Assembly (NCBI RefSeq): GCF_007750395.1
Contig: NZ_CP036281.1
Location: 5,293,001 to 5,357,000, forward strand
Length of the DNA stretch: 64,000 nt
Source of the DNA: Polystyrenella longa
GTDB taxonomy: Bacteria; Planctomycetota; Planctomycetia; Planctomycetales; Planctomycetaceae
Direction of reading: 5' to 3'
The stretch's first letter is position 1. Each line of letters begins with the position of its first letter. Positions 8,715 to 17,163 of the stretch are shown here, in pieces. Made by a program: the position numbers and the translations under genes. The notes under the pieces were generated by a model. It was not told where the DNA came from and made no database searches. It worked only from the letters and a program-made list of their open reading frames with translations.

Positions 8715-9764
8715 ATGAAAACGCTCACATTATTGAGACAAGGCAACCAACTCGCTTCACCTGCAGAACAGCGAACCGTTCTGGCTGATGCGGATCGTGT
8801 TCCGGGTGGGACCTTTGAGACCAGACTTGCAGAACAAAAACGGGTTCCACTGACGCGTGATGCTTTAGCAACCTTGCAGATCAATTTAGGAAAAGTCTGT
8901 AATCAGACCTGCACGCACTGTCATGTCGATGCGGGTCCTGATCGACGTGAAAGCATGTCGGAAGAAGTCGCTGGCCAGGTTATCGACTTCCTGTCGCATT
9001 CCGACGTGGAAACACTCGATATTACCGGTGGTGCCCCCGAAATGAATGCGCAGTTTCGGCGACTCGTGGAGGCCGCCACGTGTATGAATAAAAAAGTCAT
9101 CGACCGTTGTAACCTGACGATTCTCCTAGCCAATGGTTTCACTGATCTTCCCGAGTTTCTGGCAAAACACAAGGTGAATATCGTCGCCTCATTGCCTTGC
9201 TATCTGGAAGCGAACTGTGATTCACAACGGGGTGATGGCGTTTATGAGAAATCGATCCATGCGATACGCCGATTAAACGATCTCGGATACGGAGTTCCCG
9301 GTTGCGGTTTAGAATTGGATCTTGTTTACAATCCAACCGGCACCGGCTTACCCCCTGAGCAGCAGGCGTTGGAGCAGGAGTATCGAGAGCAGTTGGATAC
9401 TCGGCATGGCATTTTCTTTAATCATCTGTTTACGATCACCAATATGCCCGTGAGCCGATTTCTGTCCGATCTGTTGGAGCAGAACAAGTACGAAGTCTAC
9501 ATGCAGAAACTCCTGGACAGTTTCAACCCGGACACGGTCGATCAACTGATGTGTCGCTCGTTGGTATCGGTTGACTGGAAGGGCTATCTGTTTGACTGCG
9601 ACTTCAACCAGATGCTCGACCTTCCCATTCTTGGGACAACCGAACGATTGCATATTTCTGAGCTCACCGACGATCTCTTGAACGACCGGACGATCAGTAC
9701 GGCCAATCATTGTTTCGGTTGCACCGCCGGGGCGGGTTCGAGTTGTACTGGAAACTTAACGTAA
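8715..9764 (+). CDS. arsS: ArsS-like radical SAM/Cys-rich enzyme (arsenosugar biosynthesis)
   Basis: Radical SAM enzyme of 349 residues. The 4Fe-4S cluster motif CNQTCTHC has cysteines at 62, 66 and 69 and is followed by HVDAGPDR. The substrate-side C-terminal domain is Cys-rich: MCRS, FDCDFNQML and CFGCTAGAGSSC. This arrangement matches the radical SAM/Cys-rich family named ArsS, which in the proposed pathway transfers a 5'-deoxyadenosyl group to dimethylarsenite to make the arsenosugar precursor. Neighbours are arsM upstream and a two-domain glycosyltransferase 66 bases downstream, the expected set. No strong Shine-Dalgarno precedes ATG 8715. The assignment is firm at family level; the product is inferred. 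Confidence 0.88.
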   Translation: MKTLTLLRQGNQLASPAEQRTVLADADRVPGGTFETRLAEQKRVPLTRDALATLQINLGKVCNQTCTHCHVDAGPDRRESMSEEVAGQVIDFLSHSDVETLDITGGAPEMNAQFRRLVEAATCMNKKVIDRCNLTILLANGFTDLPEFLAKHKVNIVASLPCYLEANCDSQRGDGVYEKSIHAIRRLNDLGYGVPGCGLELDLVYNPTGTGLPPEQQALEQEYREQLDTRHGIFFNHLFTITNMPVSRFLSDLLEQNKYEVYMQKLLDSFNPDTVDQLMCRSLVSVDWKGYLFDCDFNQMLDLPILGTTERLHISELTDDLLNDRTISTANHCFGCTAGAGSSCTGNLT

Positions 9765-9830
9765 TTCTCTTTTAGCTTAATTCTCTTTCAATGAAGAGCA
9801 GTAGAACTTTTCAGCTACAAAGAATCTCTT

Positions 9831-11162
9831 ATGGCTTCTCCGGAACATCTGATTCTCTTCGCCCGTTATCCGGAACCTGGAAAGACGAAGACTCGTCTGC
9901 TCTCAGCCTTCTCTCCGGAGTCTGTCGTTGACATCTATAAGCACTTGCTCGACTACACTCTCATTCTGGTTCGAGATTTCTCAAGTCAACAGGGGTGTGA
10001 TGTCTCTCTCTATGTCAGTGGGGGCACTGCGCAAGAGATGGGCACGTTGGTAGGCGACGACTTCAGGTTAGTTGAACAAACCGGAGATACGTTAGGGGAC
10101 CGGATGTTAAATGCCGTCACCTATGCCAGCGAACTGGGAGCGGAAAGAACGGTCATCATTGGTACGGATTGCCTCGAACTGATCCCGGACGATTTAACAA
10201 AAGCATTTGAGCTTCTCCAATCCCACGATCTTGTTCTGGGACCGGCACAGGATGGGGGGTATTACCTGATTGGTTTACAGGAACCCCAGCCTTCTATATT
10301 CGATGAGATGCCGTGGGGCACGAACACGGTTTTTAACGAAACGCTGAACCGAGCACGAAATCGAAGCTTGGATACGGCTCTACTCGAGATTCATAACGAC
10401 ATCGATTACCCCGAAGACCTTATCCCACTGAGGGGAACACTTCCCGAGTCCTTGCGGGCAGTATTTCCTCAAAAGCAGGGGACCCTCTCTGTAATCATTC
10501 CCACTTGGAATGAAGCTGAAAAGCTACCCGCAACCTTGACGAAGGTGGGTAGACCCCATAATGAACTTGAAGTGATTGTAGTCGATGGTAAAAGTACCGA
10601 TACTACATGCGACATTGCGGAACAGCATGGTTGCCGTGTGATCCGTTCCAACCCGGGTCGCGGAACTCAGATGAATGCGGGGGCTTCCGTCGCCAGCGGC
10701 GAGTTCCTCCTGTTTCTGCATGCGGATACGCAGCTTCCTGACAATTACGAACTTCTCGTATCCGAGTCCCTCAAATCGAATGTCATCGCGGGGGCATTTC
10801 GTCTCAAGATCGATCACAGCTCGTTGGACATGCGTCTGACAGAATGGGGGGCGAACTGGCGTTCTCGTTGGCGACAACTTCCTTATGGTGATCAGGCGAT
10901 CTTTCTGAAGGCAGATACCTTTTACGCCATGCATGGATACCGTAATTGGCCAATTATGGAGGACTACGAGCTGATACATCGATTGCGAAAACTGGGTACG
11001 ATCCGGCTACTATCGCAAGCCGTCACCACTTCCGGCCGACGCTGGATGAAGATAGGTGTCTGGAAAACCTGGTGGCGTAATCAATGCTGCATCAGGATGT
11101 ATCGACGCGGGCACAGCATTGAGAAAATTCGCGACGCTTATTATTCACAACGATCATTGTAG
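9831..11162 (+). CDS. Fused DUF2064 nucleotidyltransferase-like / family 2 glycosyltransferase
   Basis: A two-domain protein of 443 residues. Residues 1-205 are a DUF2064 domain (LFARYPEPGKTKTRL, VIIGTDCLEL, GPAQDGGYYLIGL), a nucleotide-diphosphosugar transferase-like fold. Residues 215-443 are a family 2 glycosyltransferase (VIIPTWNEAEKLP, VVDGKSTDTT, HADTQLP). In many genomes these are two adjacent genes labelled arsenosugar biosynthesis glycosyltransferases; here they are one polypeptide. It is the last gene of the arsM-arsS unit. By context it would help build or attach the sugar of an arsenosugar, or transfer sugar to a related acceptor. No signal peptide or membrane span is seen. The fusion is seen directly; the role is inferred. 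Confidence 0.87.
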   Translation: MASPEHLILFARYPEPGKTKTRLLSAFSPESVVDIYKHLLDYTLILVRDFSSQQGCDVSLYVSGGTAQEMGTLVGDDFRLVEQTGDTLGDRMLNAVTYASELGAERTVIIGTDCLELIPDDLTKAFELLQSHDLVLGPAQDGGYYLIGLQEPQPSIFDEMPWGTNTVFNETLNRARNRSLDTALLEIHNDIDYPEDLIPLRGTLPESLRAVFPQKQGTLSVIIPTWNEAEKLPATLTKVGRPHNELEVIVVDGKSTDTTCDIAEQHGCRVIRSNPGRGTQMNAGASVASGEFLLFLHADTQLPDNYELLVSESLKSNVIAGAFRLKIDHSSLDMRLTEWGANWRSRWRQLPYGDQAIFLKADTFYAMHGYRNWPIMEDYELIHRLRKLGTIRLLSQAVTTSGRRWMKIGVWKTWWRNQCCIRMYRRGHSIEKIRDAYYSQRSL

Positions 11163-11384
11163 TGTTTCGTTTGCGGTTATTTTCCTGGAGACTTCTCGTG
11201 TTTTTGAACCACGAAGGAACGAAGACACTGAGGAACTACAACAAATCGAATTCTTGTGGAAGCGATTGAAATTGTTTTTGGTGATGTATGATTCAAGACT
11301 GAGAATATCAGAGAAGTATTGACAGATTAATTCTCCTGCATTACTTTACAACGCAAAGCGACTTCCAAACTTTACAGAGGAATC
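11163..11384. other. Intergenic region with an ACGAAG-type repeat remnant
   Basis: 222 bases without a gene. Around 11205-11233 the sequence has the form AACCACGAAGGAACGAAG followed by ACACTGAGG. I know similar ACGAAG-rich strings as dispersed intergenic repeats in several bacterial genomes. Only this one copy is visible in the window. Confidence 0.35.
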
Positions 11385-12038
11385 ATGAAGATGGAACTGT
11401 ACGAAGCGTTGCATCAAATCACGGCCATTCGTCAACAGATGGCCAAAAGCGAAGTGTTCCGAGGATACCGCTCGGTGACGGTGGGGTTTTCCGGACTACT
11501 CGGACTCTTTGCCGCCTCAATCCAGACGGAATGGGTCGCAGCACCCACAGAGCACCTGGAGCGATATCTCGCACTCTGGTTTTTTGTCGCCATATTGAGC
11601 ATCGTGCTGGTGGGACTGGAACTTTATTGGCGCGCGTTCTGCATCGGTTCCGGAATGATGAAGCAGATGACGATCTCCGCCGTCGGTCAATTTCTGCCTT
11701 GCATCTTGATCGGTGGATTGCTGACTACCTGTATTTTCAAAGCGGCCCCGGAAGTCGCGTGGATGCTCCCCGGGTTGTGGTCGCTCCTGTTTGGCCTCGG
11801 AATTTTCTCATCCTATCGTATGTTGCCCTCACCCATTTGCTGGGTAGGTGCTTATTATGTGCTATGTGGTTGTGGCAGCCTGATGTTTGGACAGGAAGAG
11901 TACCCGCTCTCTCCATGGCAGATGGGAATCAGTTTTGGCGGCGGGCAGTTTATCGCCGCGTTCTGCCTGTACTGGACGTTGGAGAGAGATGATATCGTAG
12001 AGAGAAATGATTCAGCGGAGCGAAACAATGCCACGTAA
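11385..12038 (+). CDS. Multi-pass membrane protein paired with a winged-helix regulator
   Basis: A 217-residue integral membrane protein with about six hydrophobic segments, at roughly residues 28-48, 62-85, 95-118, 124-142, 148-165 and 178-197. The N-terminus is a short soluble helix (LHQITAIRQQMAKSEVF). No enzymatic motif is recognised. The ATG at 11385 follows AGAGG. Its stop overlaps the start of the winged-helix gene by 11 bases, so the two are translationally coupled and probably work together. The membrane protein may sense or transport something whose level the regulator controls, but nothing in the sequence identifies it. Confidence 0.8.
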   Translation: MKMELYEALHQITAIRQQMAKSEVFRGYRSVTVGFSGLLGLFAASIQTEWVAAPTEHLERYLALWFFVAILSIVLVGLELYWRAFCIGSGMMKQMTISAVGQFLPCILIGGLLTTCIFKAAPEVAWMLPGLWSLLFGLGIFSSYRMLPSPICWVGAYYVLCGCGSLMFGQEEYPLSPWQMGISFGGGQFIAAFCLYWTLERDDIVERNDSAERNNAT

Positions 12039-12444
12039 GAAAAAAAATGACCAACCACCACAGGACGAAGCAACAAAAGATGAGGGACGTTTTTCCTACG
12101 ATGGCTTAGATCGGGTGATGCATGAGAAAGCCCGTTTGGGAATTCTGGCTTCTCTTGCGGCCCATGGTGAGGGTGTTCTATTCAACGACCTCAAACAACT
12201 GTGTGCGTTAACAGATGGAAACCTGAGTCGACATCTGACCGTACTGAGCGAAGCTGGTCTGGTTGAAACCTGGAAAGGAACAGGCGGTTCCCGTCCTCAA
12301 ACGATGTATCGCTTAACGGCAGACGGCCGTGCCCGATTTGCCGAATATATCGCCGTCCTGGAGCAAGTAGTCTCAGACGCTCAGGCAGAAGCAACGCCTG
12401 CTAAACGAGTGGGTGACTTATCCGGCGGATGGGCACCGGCGTGA
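12028..12444 (+). CDS. Winged-helix transcriptional regulator (MarR/ArsR-like HTH_34 type)
   Basis: A 138-residue DNA-binding protein. After a basic N-terminus (MPRKKKND), a winged helix covers about residues 28-115: ILASLAAHGEGVLFNDL, recognition-helix region GNLSRHLTVLSEAGLVE, and a wing with GSRPQTMYRLT. This is the small single-domain type seen in MarR-like regulators without an evident ligand pocket. The start is the ATG at 12028, inside the end of the upstream membrane-protein gene and preceded by GCGGAG; a longer frame from 12007 is less likely. It is probably an autoregulator of the two-gene unit. It is convergent with the lacI-type gene, 100 bases away. Confidence 0.88.
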   Translation: MPRKKKNDQPPQDEATKDEGRFSYDGLDRVMHEKARLGILASLAAHGEGVLFNDLKQLCALTDGNLSRHLTVLSEAGLVETWKGTGGSRPQTMYRLTADGRARFAEYIAVLEQVVSDAQAEATPAKRVGDLSGGWAPA

Positions 12445-12544
12445 TCACAGGGCGATAGACCTGTCCCGTTCGTCAGCGGTGTTAGAATCGTACCTATCCA
12501 GAATTTAATATGGTTGGATATCGAAATACGATCGAGACCAAAGA

Positions 12545-13618
12545 TCAAGCAATTGCGCAATGATCCAGAGTGGCGACCGACGATCCTGTCACCAGCGTCG
12601 GCTCGTAGCTGATATCGACATTAGGTTGAGCAGGGTGAGCGATTCTCCACGCCAACTGATCGACAGCACGACAACCAATATCAGCGGCATGAACGTCGAT
12701 CGTCGTCAGGGAAGGTTGAATCTTCTCAAGTATTTTTTGCTCATTGTTACAAGACATCAGGCTGATATCCTCTCCGGCTTTCAGGTTCCTGGCAGAAAGC
12801 GTGCGTGCGACTGTCGTTCCGGTACTGTCATCCGGTGTGAACATCGCCGTAGGCCGTGGATGTGTGTTGAGAAGTCGTTCGACTAGATCATCTACCCATT
12901 CACAATGATCTACTGCAGGTGAAGGAAACGTCCAATCCTGTTCGTTACCCAGATAACTGTTCACAGTCGCACCCGCTTGTTGTGCGTAGAACGTAAAGCT
13001 GGCCTGTCTCCGTTGAATACTCACTTGCGATGGCTTAGGACTTAAAAAGGCAAGATGGCGATGCCCGCACGAAATCAAATGCTCGGCCGCCAGTTTTCCG
13101 ACCCGAACGTCATCAACTTGGACAACATCACCAGTCATTCCCTCGGGACGTCCCAGAACCCAAACCGCAGGTAACTCCTGAACTCTTTTAACCAGTTCGG
13201 GATTAACCTGCCCAGCCAAGTCCCCCTGGAGGGCCCCTTTCAGGATGACGCCGTCGATTCGTTTGCGATCAAACTCTTCAGGAAATTGATCCAAGGTTGG
13301 CAAATTCGCAATCAATAAATTGGCATTCAGATTTATCAACGACTGTTCGATACCATCGATTGCAGCCGTCACCACGGGAAGGTTTGCCAGTGAAGGATCC
13401 ATCCCTAATAGTAAAAGCAGAACATTCTTATCTTCAAGCGGATTGAGATCACACATCGACGCCTTGCGCTGTCGGGGCGAATAGTCCAGTGTCTTAATGG
13501 CATCGAGCACTCGCTCCCGATTCTCGTCACTGACCCCGGGATGCTTGTGGAGCACTCGGCTCACCGTCCCTGCCGACACCTTCGCTAGACGCGCGACATC
13601 CAGAATTGTTGCGGCCAT
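12545..13618 (-). CDS. LacI family transcriptional regulator
   Basis: A 357-residue regulator. The N-terminal LacI helix-turn-helix and hinge cover residues 3-55 (ILDVARLAKVSAGTVSRVL, then HPGVSDENRERV). A periplasmic-binding-protein-like sensor domain spans about 65-350. GGGAGGAC precedes ATG 13618 at good spacing. It lies 129 bases downstream of the GH32-like gene on the same strand. A perfect 9-3-9 inverted repeat at 13633-13653 sits just upstream of the start, a likely operator for autoregulation. The probable inducer is a sugar released or handled by the GH32-like enzyme (inference from position). Confidence 0.92.
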   Translation of the reverse strand: MAATILDVARLAKVSAGTVSRVLHKHPGVSDENRERVLDAIKTLDYSPRQRKASMCDLNPLEDKNVLLLLLGMDPSLANLPVVTAAIDGIEQSLINLNANLLIANLPTLDQFPEEFDRKRIDGVILKGALQGDLAGQVNPELVKRVQELPAVWVLGRPEGMTGDVVQVDDVRVGKLAAEHLISCGHRHLAFLSPKPSQVSIQRRQASFTFYAQQAGATVNSYLGNEQDWTFPSPAVDHCEWVDDLVERLLNTHPRPTAMFTPDDSTGTTVARTLSARNLKAGEDISLMSCNNEQKILEKIQPSLTTIDVHAADIGCRAVDQLAWRIAHPAQPNVDISYEPTLVTGSSVATLDHCAIA

Positions 13619-13632
13619 TTCGTCCTCCCTCT

Positions 13633-13653
13633 GAAATATTCAAAGAATATTTC
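13633..13653. promoter_or_regulatory. Candidate LacI-family operator (perfect 9-3-9 palindrome)
   Basis: GAAATATTC, AAA, GAATATTTC: a perfect inverted repeat ending 14 bases upstream of the lacI-type start codon. LacI-family operators are usually palindromes of about 14-20 bases with a central CG. This one is AT-rich and lacks the central CG, so the link to this regulator is positional. Confidence 0.55.
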
Positions 13654-13747
13654 TTCACTGATTATAACCTGATTTTAATATTCAGTATACTCGCAATAAG
13701 AGTCCGCAGGCAATCAACGAGAGAGGGTCAGCTACTTTTCCAATCGG

Positions 13748-15307
13748 TTAACCATTTGCCAGATGTTCGTCCGCTTGAACCGGAGATTGCATCCGATGAA
13801 TCGAAAAATCGGTGATGATCGCCTCAGCACTTTCAACGGCAAAGCCAAGGGCACCATGCTCGAAAGTTTGATCCGCCAGTGAGAGGATCAGGTTATCGGC
13901 AATCGACAGCTCCAGATAACTACCGTAAGCCACAAGTTTCAAGGAAGTTAATCCGGGCGGATCGGTCACCCAGTAGCCTGCCTGTAGGGAATGGAATTGC
14001 ATCATGTTCTCGCCACTTCCATCCTCTCCCGTTCCCCACGACCGTAATTGAGCGACTCCTTTAAATAGATCCAGGGAAATGTAATACCCGTCGTGGGTTT
14101 CCCGGTCGACACGGAAGACCAGACCGAATTTCCCTTCGCTACTCAGTTGTATGGTTGCTTCCAACTGGAAAGATTCCAAATCTTCTTCCAACGCGAAAAT
14201 CTGATAACCGAATGTGTTAGAGATCTGGAGTGATTTATCCCGAAGTAGGATACAACTTCCATCGCTGGTATCTTTCAACGGACATACCCGGGGTACGGAA
14301 ACCTCCTCCTCCATCAACGATGCAAAACCCTCAAACGTGCGAACAGCCAAGTGACCATTTTCAAGTTGTTCAATCCGTTTCGGTGGAGGCATCAGATTGT
14401 TCGATGTCCGATCCACACCCCCTTGGGTGTAAAAACTGAACAATAGAAAACCCTTGTCATCCTTACAAATTCGTCCAGCGTAATTACCACTCGGCAGCAG
14501 CACATTGTCTGCATAACTCATCCAGGGATCGCCGATTCGTTTCGTATGCCAATAGCGGACTTTAGCGTCTTCGCGAATACTGCCGATCAGGTAATGCTCG
14601 CCGTTGATTTTCAACAGATTGGGAACTTCGACATCGTCATACAAACCGGGGTGATGCAGAGCAGGTCGAGCTTCAAATTGATTTGGGGCGACTTCCTCCA
14701 TCTGAGCCACACATCCTCGCCGGACCACAGGCCCATGATTCACTCGGCCCGCCGTCAATAACCAGGCCCGATCACCTTCCCGAAAGTAAAACGGATCACG
14801 CCAGGAAACCCAGTGGCGACCTTCATCTAATTTCGATTCGTAAAACTCTGATGGGGGACTCAGGGGGTAATCGCTGCTCGCGTCATGGTCGAAAGGAGGC
14901 TGGGGAGGCCGACCCGGTAGATCGTAAGGTAACGGAGAACGCCGATCCTCCCAATTAATGGGCGTTTTCTGCCAACAGTACAAATCGTCACTTTCTGCCA
15001 TGCCAATTCGCTGGCTGCCTCCCCGGTCACAGCGGGACAACCCGGTGTAGAACATCCTCCACCAACCTTTTTTATAAGGATGAGCAGAGATGTGACTGGT
15101 CCACAGCATGGAGTCATCAAAACTGCCCGGGTGTCCAATATGAATCGCATTCTCAACCCGTCGCCAACTGAAGCAATCGTTACTCACAGCATGAGCGATG
15201 TAATCGTGGTTGGGCAACACGAGATGGAACAGATGGTAAATCCCCTCATGATAATAAACATCCACATCACCGAGAGTCTTCCTGGTCCCTATTGCTTCTG
15301 AATACAT
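13748..15307 (-). CDS. GH32-like glycoside hydrolase (beta-fructosidase fold)
   Basis: A 519-residue enzyme of the GH32/GH68 five-bladed-propeller type. The nucleophile block is divergent (GDVDVYYHEGIYHLFH in place of NDPNG), RDP occurs in VSWRDPFYF, and the acid/base block reads DVEVPNLL where family members have ECP. A C-terminal beta-sandwich follows from about residue 365 (FGLVFRVDRETHDGYYISLD). The family hydrolyses or transfers beta-fructosyl units; the divergent nucleophile block leaves the true substrate open. The ATG at 15307 has AGAAGGA upstream; the frame is open further to 15430, but that extension lacks support. No signal peptide, so probably cytoplasmic. The lacI-type gene follows. 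Confidence 0.82.
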   Translation of the reverse strand: MYSEAIGTRKTLGDVDVYYHEGIYHLFHLVLPNHDYIAHAVSNDCFSWRRVENAIHIGHPGSFDDSMLWTSHISAHPYKKGWWRMFYTGLSRCDRGGSQRIGMAESDDLYCWQKTPINWEDRRSPLPYDLPGRPPQPPFDHDASSDYPLSPPSEFYESKLDEGRHWVSWRDPFYFREGDRAWLLTAGRVNHGPVVRRGCVAQMEEVAPNQFEARPALHHPGLYDDVEVPNLLKINGEHYLIGSIREDAKVRYWHTKRIGDPWMSYADNVLLPSGNYAGRICKDDKGFLLFSFYTQGGVDRTSNNLMPPPKRIEQLENGHLAVRTFEGFASLMEEEVSVPRVCPLKDTSDGSCILLRDKSLQISNTFGYQIFALEEDLESFQLEATIQLSSEGKFGLVFRVDRETHDGYYISLDLFKGVAQLRSWGTGEDGSGENMMQFHSLQAGYWVTDPPGLTSLKLVAYGSYLELSIADNLILSLADQTFEHGALGFAVESAEAIITDFSIHRMQSPVQADEHLANG

Positions 15308-15669
15308 GTAGTGTTTCCTTCTCGGGTATTTACTCCGCAATGACTTACATAAGAGGAATAGTGAATCGGCATCATATTTGCATTTCCTTGATTCGCTCTG
15401 AATTATAGTTTTTGAAACGCTCGGACGCACCTCATGACGGTTAAACCGTCGGATTTCGATTCTAATACGAGAGAAGTTCGTTCGTCCGACTGAACTGAGA
15501 GCATGCAGTCTGGAAGATGAACTACCACGCGGAATTCTATAACGGTAATCCCAATCAGGATTTCACGAGGAATTTCATTTTCTGAGCACATTAGAGTATG
15601 ACGGGGAAACTTGGCTGTGCTCATCGATTCTAAACACGAAATTTTATTCCCTGCTAAGGAGATCGAAAA
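15308..15669. other. Divergent intergenic region with a 7-1-7 palindrome
   Basis: 362 bases between the GH32-like gene (minus) and the copper-storage protein (plus). The perfect palindrome GACGGTT-A-AACCGTC at 15436-15450 is a candidate operator about 130 bases from the GH32-like start. No CueR-like or CsoR-like copper operator was recognised near the Csp gene. Confidence 0.45.
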
Positions 15670-16008
15670 ATGAGCCACGACAAATTCAAATCTTGCATCG
15701 AAGTCTGCATCGAGTGCGCGCAAGCGTGTGAACACTGTGCGGACGCCTGTTTAAGTGAGAGTCATGTCGCCAAAATGACTAATTGCATTCGAACAGATCG
15801 CGACTGCGCCTCTCTTTGTCTGACTGCGGTCGCGCTCATGAGTCGCGATTCTCAGTTCGCCACGCAATTTTGTGCGATGCTTGCCGACGTTTGCGAGGCA
15901 TGTGCCAAAGAATGCGAACAGCATGAAATGCAACATTGCCAGGAATGTGCAACAGCCTGTAATAAATGTGCCGCTGAATGTCGCGACATGGCTGGCGTGA
16001 AATCCTGA
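15670..16008 (+). CDS. Four-helix-bundle copper storage protein (Csp, DUF326-like)
   Basis: A 112-residue protein with 18 cysteines, mostly in CxxxC and CxxC helical spacing (CIEVCIECAQACEHCADAC near the start; CQECATACNKCAAEC near the end). This is the copper-storage four-helix-bundle family, in which Cys thiolates lining the bundle hold many Cu(I) ions. No Tat or Sec signal is present, so it is the cytosolic Csp3-like type. AAGGAG at 15656-15661 gives a strong ribosome binding site for ATG 15670. It appears monocistronic and ends before an imperfect hairpin at 16095-16133. No copper exporter or regulator is adjacent. Confidence 0.93.
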   Translation: MSHDKFKSCIEVCIECAQACEHCADACLSESHVAKMTNCIRTDRDCASLCLTAVALMSRDSQFATQFCAMLADVCEACAKECEQHEMQHCQECATACNKCAAECRDMAGVKS

Positions 16009-16094
16009 TCAGTATTGGGGAATACCTCTAATTGGACGTCATTCCCGATAGGCAGCAGCCGGCAATAAGTTGGGCACCACTATTCCGTCGACCG

Positions 16095-16133
16095 AATCCA
16101 CTTGGAATAGAACACGATCTTTCCGAGTGGATT
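16095..16133 (+). terminator. Intergenic hairpin after the copper-storage gene
   Basis: Arms 16095-16107 (AATCCACTTGGAA) and 16121-16133 (TTCCGAGTGGATT) pair over 13 positions with one T-G wobble. An outer CGACC/GGTCG pair lies at 16089-16093 and 16138-16142. There is no U-tract, so it may be a weak or factor-dependent terminator or a processing site. Confidence 0.4.
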
Positions 16134-16242
16134 TACAGGTCGATTGAATCTCTTTAGAGTCGAGGGAGAACGACTACAGTTGATAAGGGTCCTTTACGCG
16201 CAAGAGACTCGATCAGTTTTCCTTCTTCAGAGAAACGGTGCC

Positions 16243-17163
16243 ATGCAACACAACGTCGGAAAATGGTTTGGAATAGTGCTGGTTTGTCTCATTTTGAGTC
16301 CATGTTATCCCGGTACAGTCATGGCCGCCGATCCGGTTACCACGAACCAGGCGGAGGAGAAGGTTATCGAAAAATGGAAGACAACCACCGGGGTTGAATT
16401 CGGTACATGGGGGCCTATGCCCAACCAGCCAGCACCCACATTAATCATTCTGGCGAGCACTATTCAGGAGACCTTGGGAAGCGCCTATTTTCGGCAATCC
16501 GGAAATGAACTTTCCGAAGCGGGGTATTTGCTGGTTTCCATTGATATTCCCAGTCATGGCACCGCGATGCAAGTCGACGAGCCCGCCGGGTTGAATGGCT
16601 GGGCAGATCGCTGTCGGCGCGGAGAAGACTTCGTCAAAGAGAATAACGAACGACTGGCTCAAGTCCTCGATTACTTAATTGCCGAACAATATACGGACAA
16701 GTCACGAATCGTTATTTGCGGCACCTCGCGCGGTGGATTTCTAGCGACGCATTTTGCCGCGTTTGATAAACGAGTCAAAGCAGCCGTCGCTTACGCTCCC
16801 GTAACGGACTTGGCGGCGTTACGCGAATTCAAGGATATGGAAGATAATGAACTGGCCCAATCTCTGTCTCTGATTCATCAGGTGGACAACTTATTGGGAA
16901 GGCCTCTCTTCATTGTTATTGGGGATCGTGACGACCGTGTCGGCACAGACACGGCGATTACTTTGGCTCTTCAGTTGACCAGACGATCGCTGGAAGAGGG
17001 GTTAAACAGCCAGGTCGACTTACATGTAATTTCCGAACCCAAAGGGCATACCGTCCCTGCCGGATCGACTTCTCTCGCTGCCGAATGGGTTAAGAAGAAG
17101 GTTGAATCTTCCCTACCAGCAGATAATCGTAGTGGCTCCCGGAAGGTCCCTCGGCTCCGATGA
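16243..17163 (+). CDS. Secreted alpha/beta hydrolase (prolyl oligopeptidase-like)
   Basis: A 306-residue serine hydrolase with an N-terminal signal peptide (FGIVLVCLILSPCYPGTVMA, cleavage before ADPV). The nucleophile is Ser in GTSRGG, the acid is probably Asp in IGDRDDRV and the base His in PKGHTVP. Family members cleave esters or short peptides; the substrate is unknown. The ATG at 16243 is chosen because it starts directly before the signal peptide; an upstream TTG at 16144 would bury it. The last 74 bases overlap, tail to tail, the end of the kelch gene on the other strand, so the two mRNAs are complementary at their 3' ends. Confidence 0.85.
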   Translation: MQHNVGKWFGIVLVCLILSPCYPGTVMAADPVTTNQAEEKVIEKWKTTTGVEFGTWGPMPNQPAPTLIILASTIQETLGSAYFRQSGNELSEAGYLLVSIDIPSHGTAMQVDEPAGLNGWADRCRRGEDFVKENNERLAQVLDYLIAEQYTDKSRIVICGTSRGGFLATHFAAFDKRVKAAVAYAPVTDLAALREFKDMEDNELAQSLSLIHQVDNLLGRPLFIVIGDRDDRVGTDTAITLALQLTRRSLEEGLNSQVDLHVISEPKGHTVPAGSTSLAAEWVKKKVESSLPADNRSGSRKVPRLR

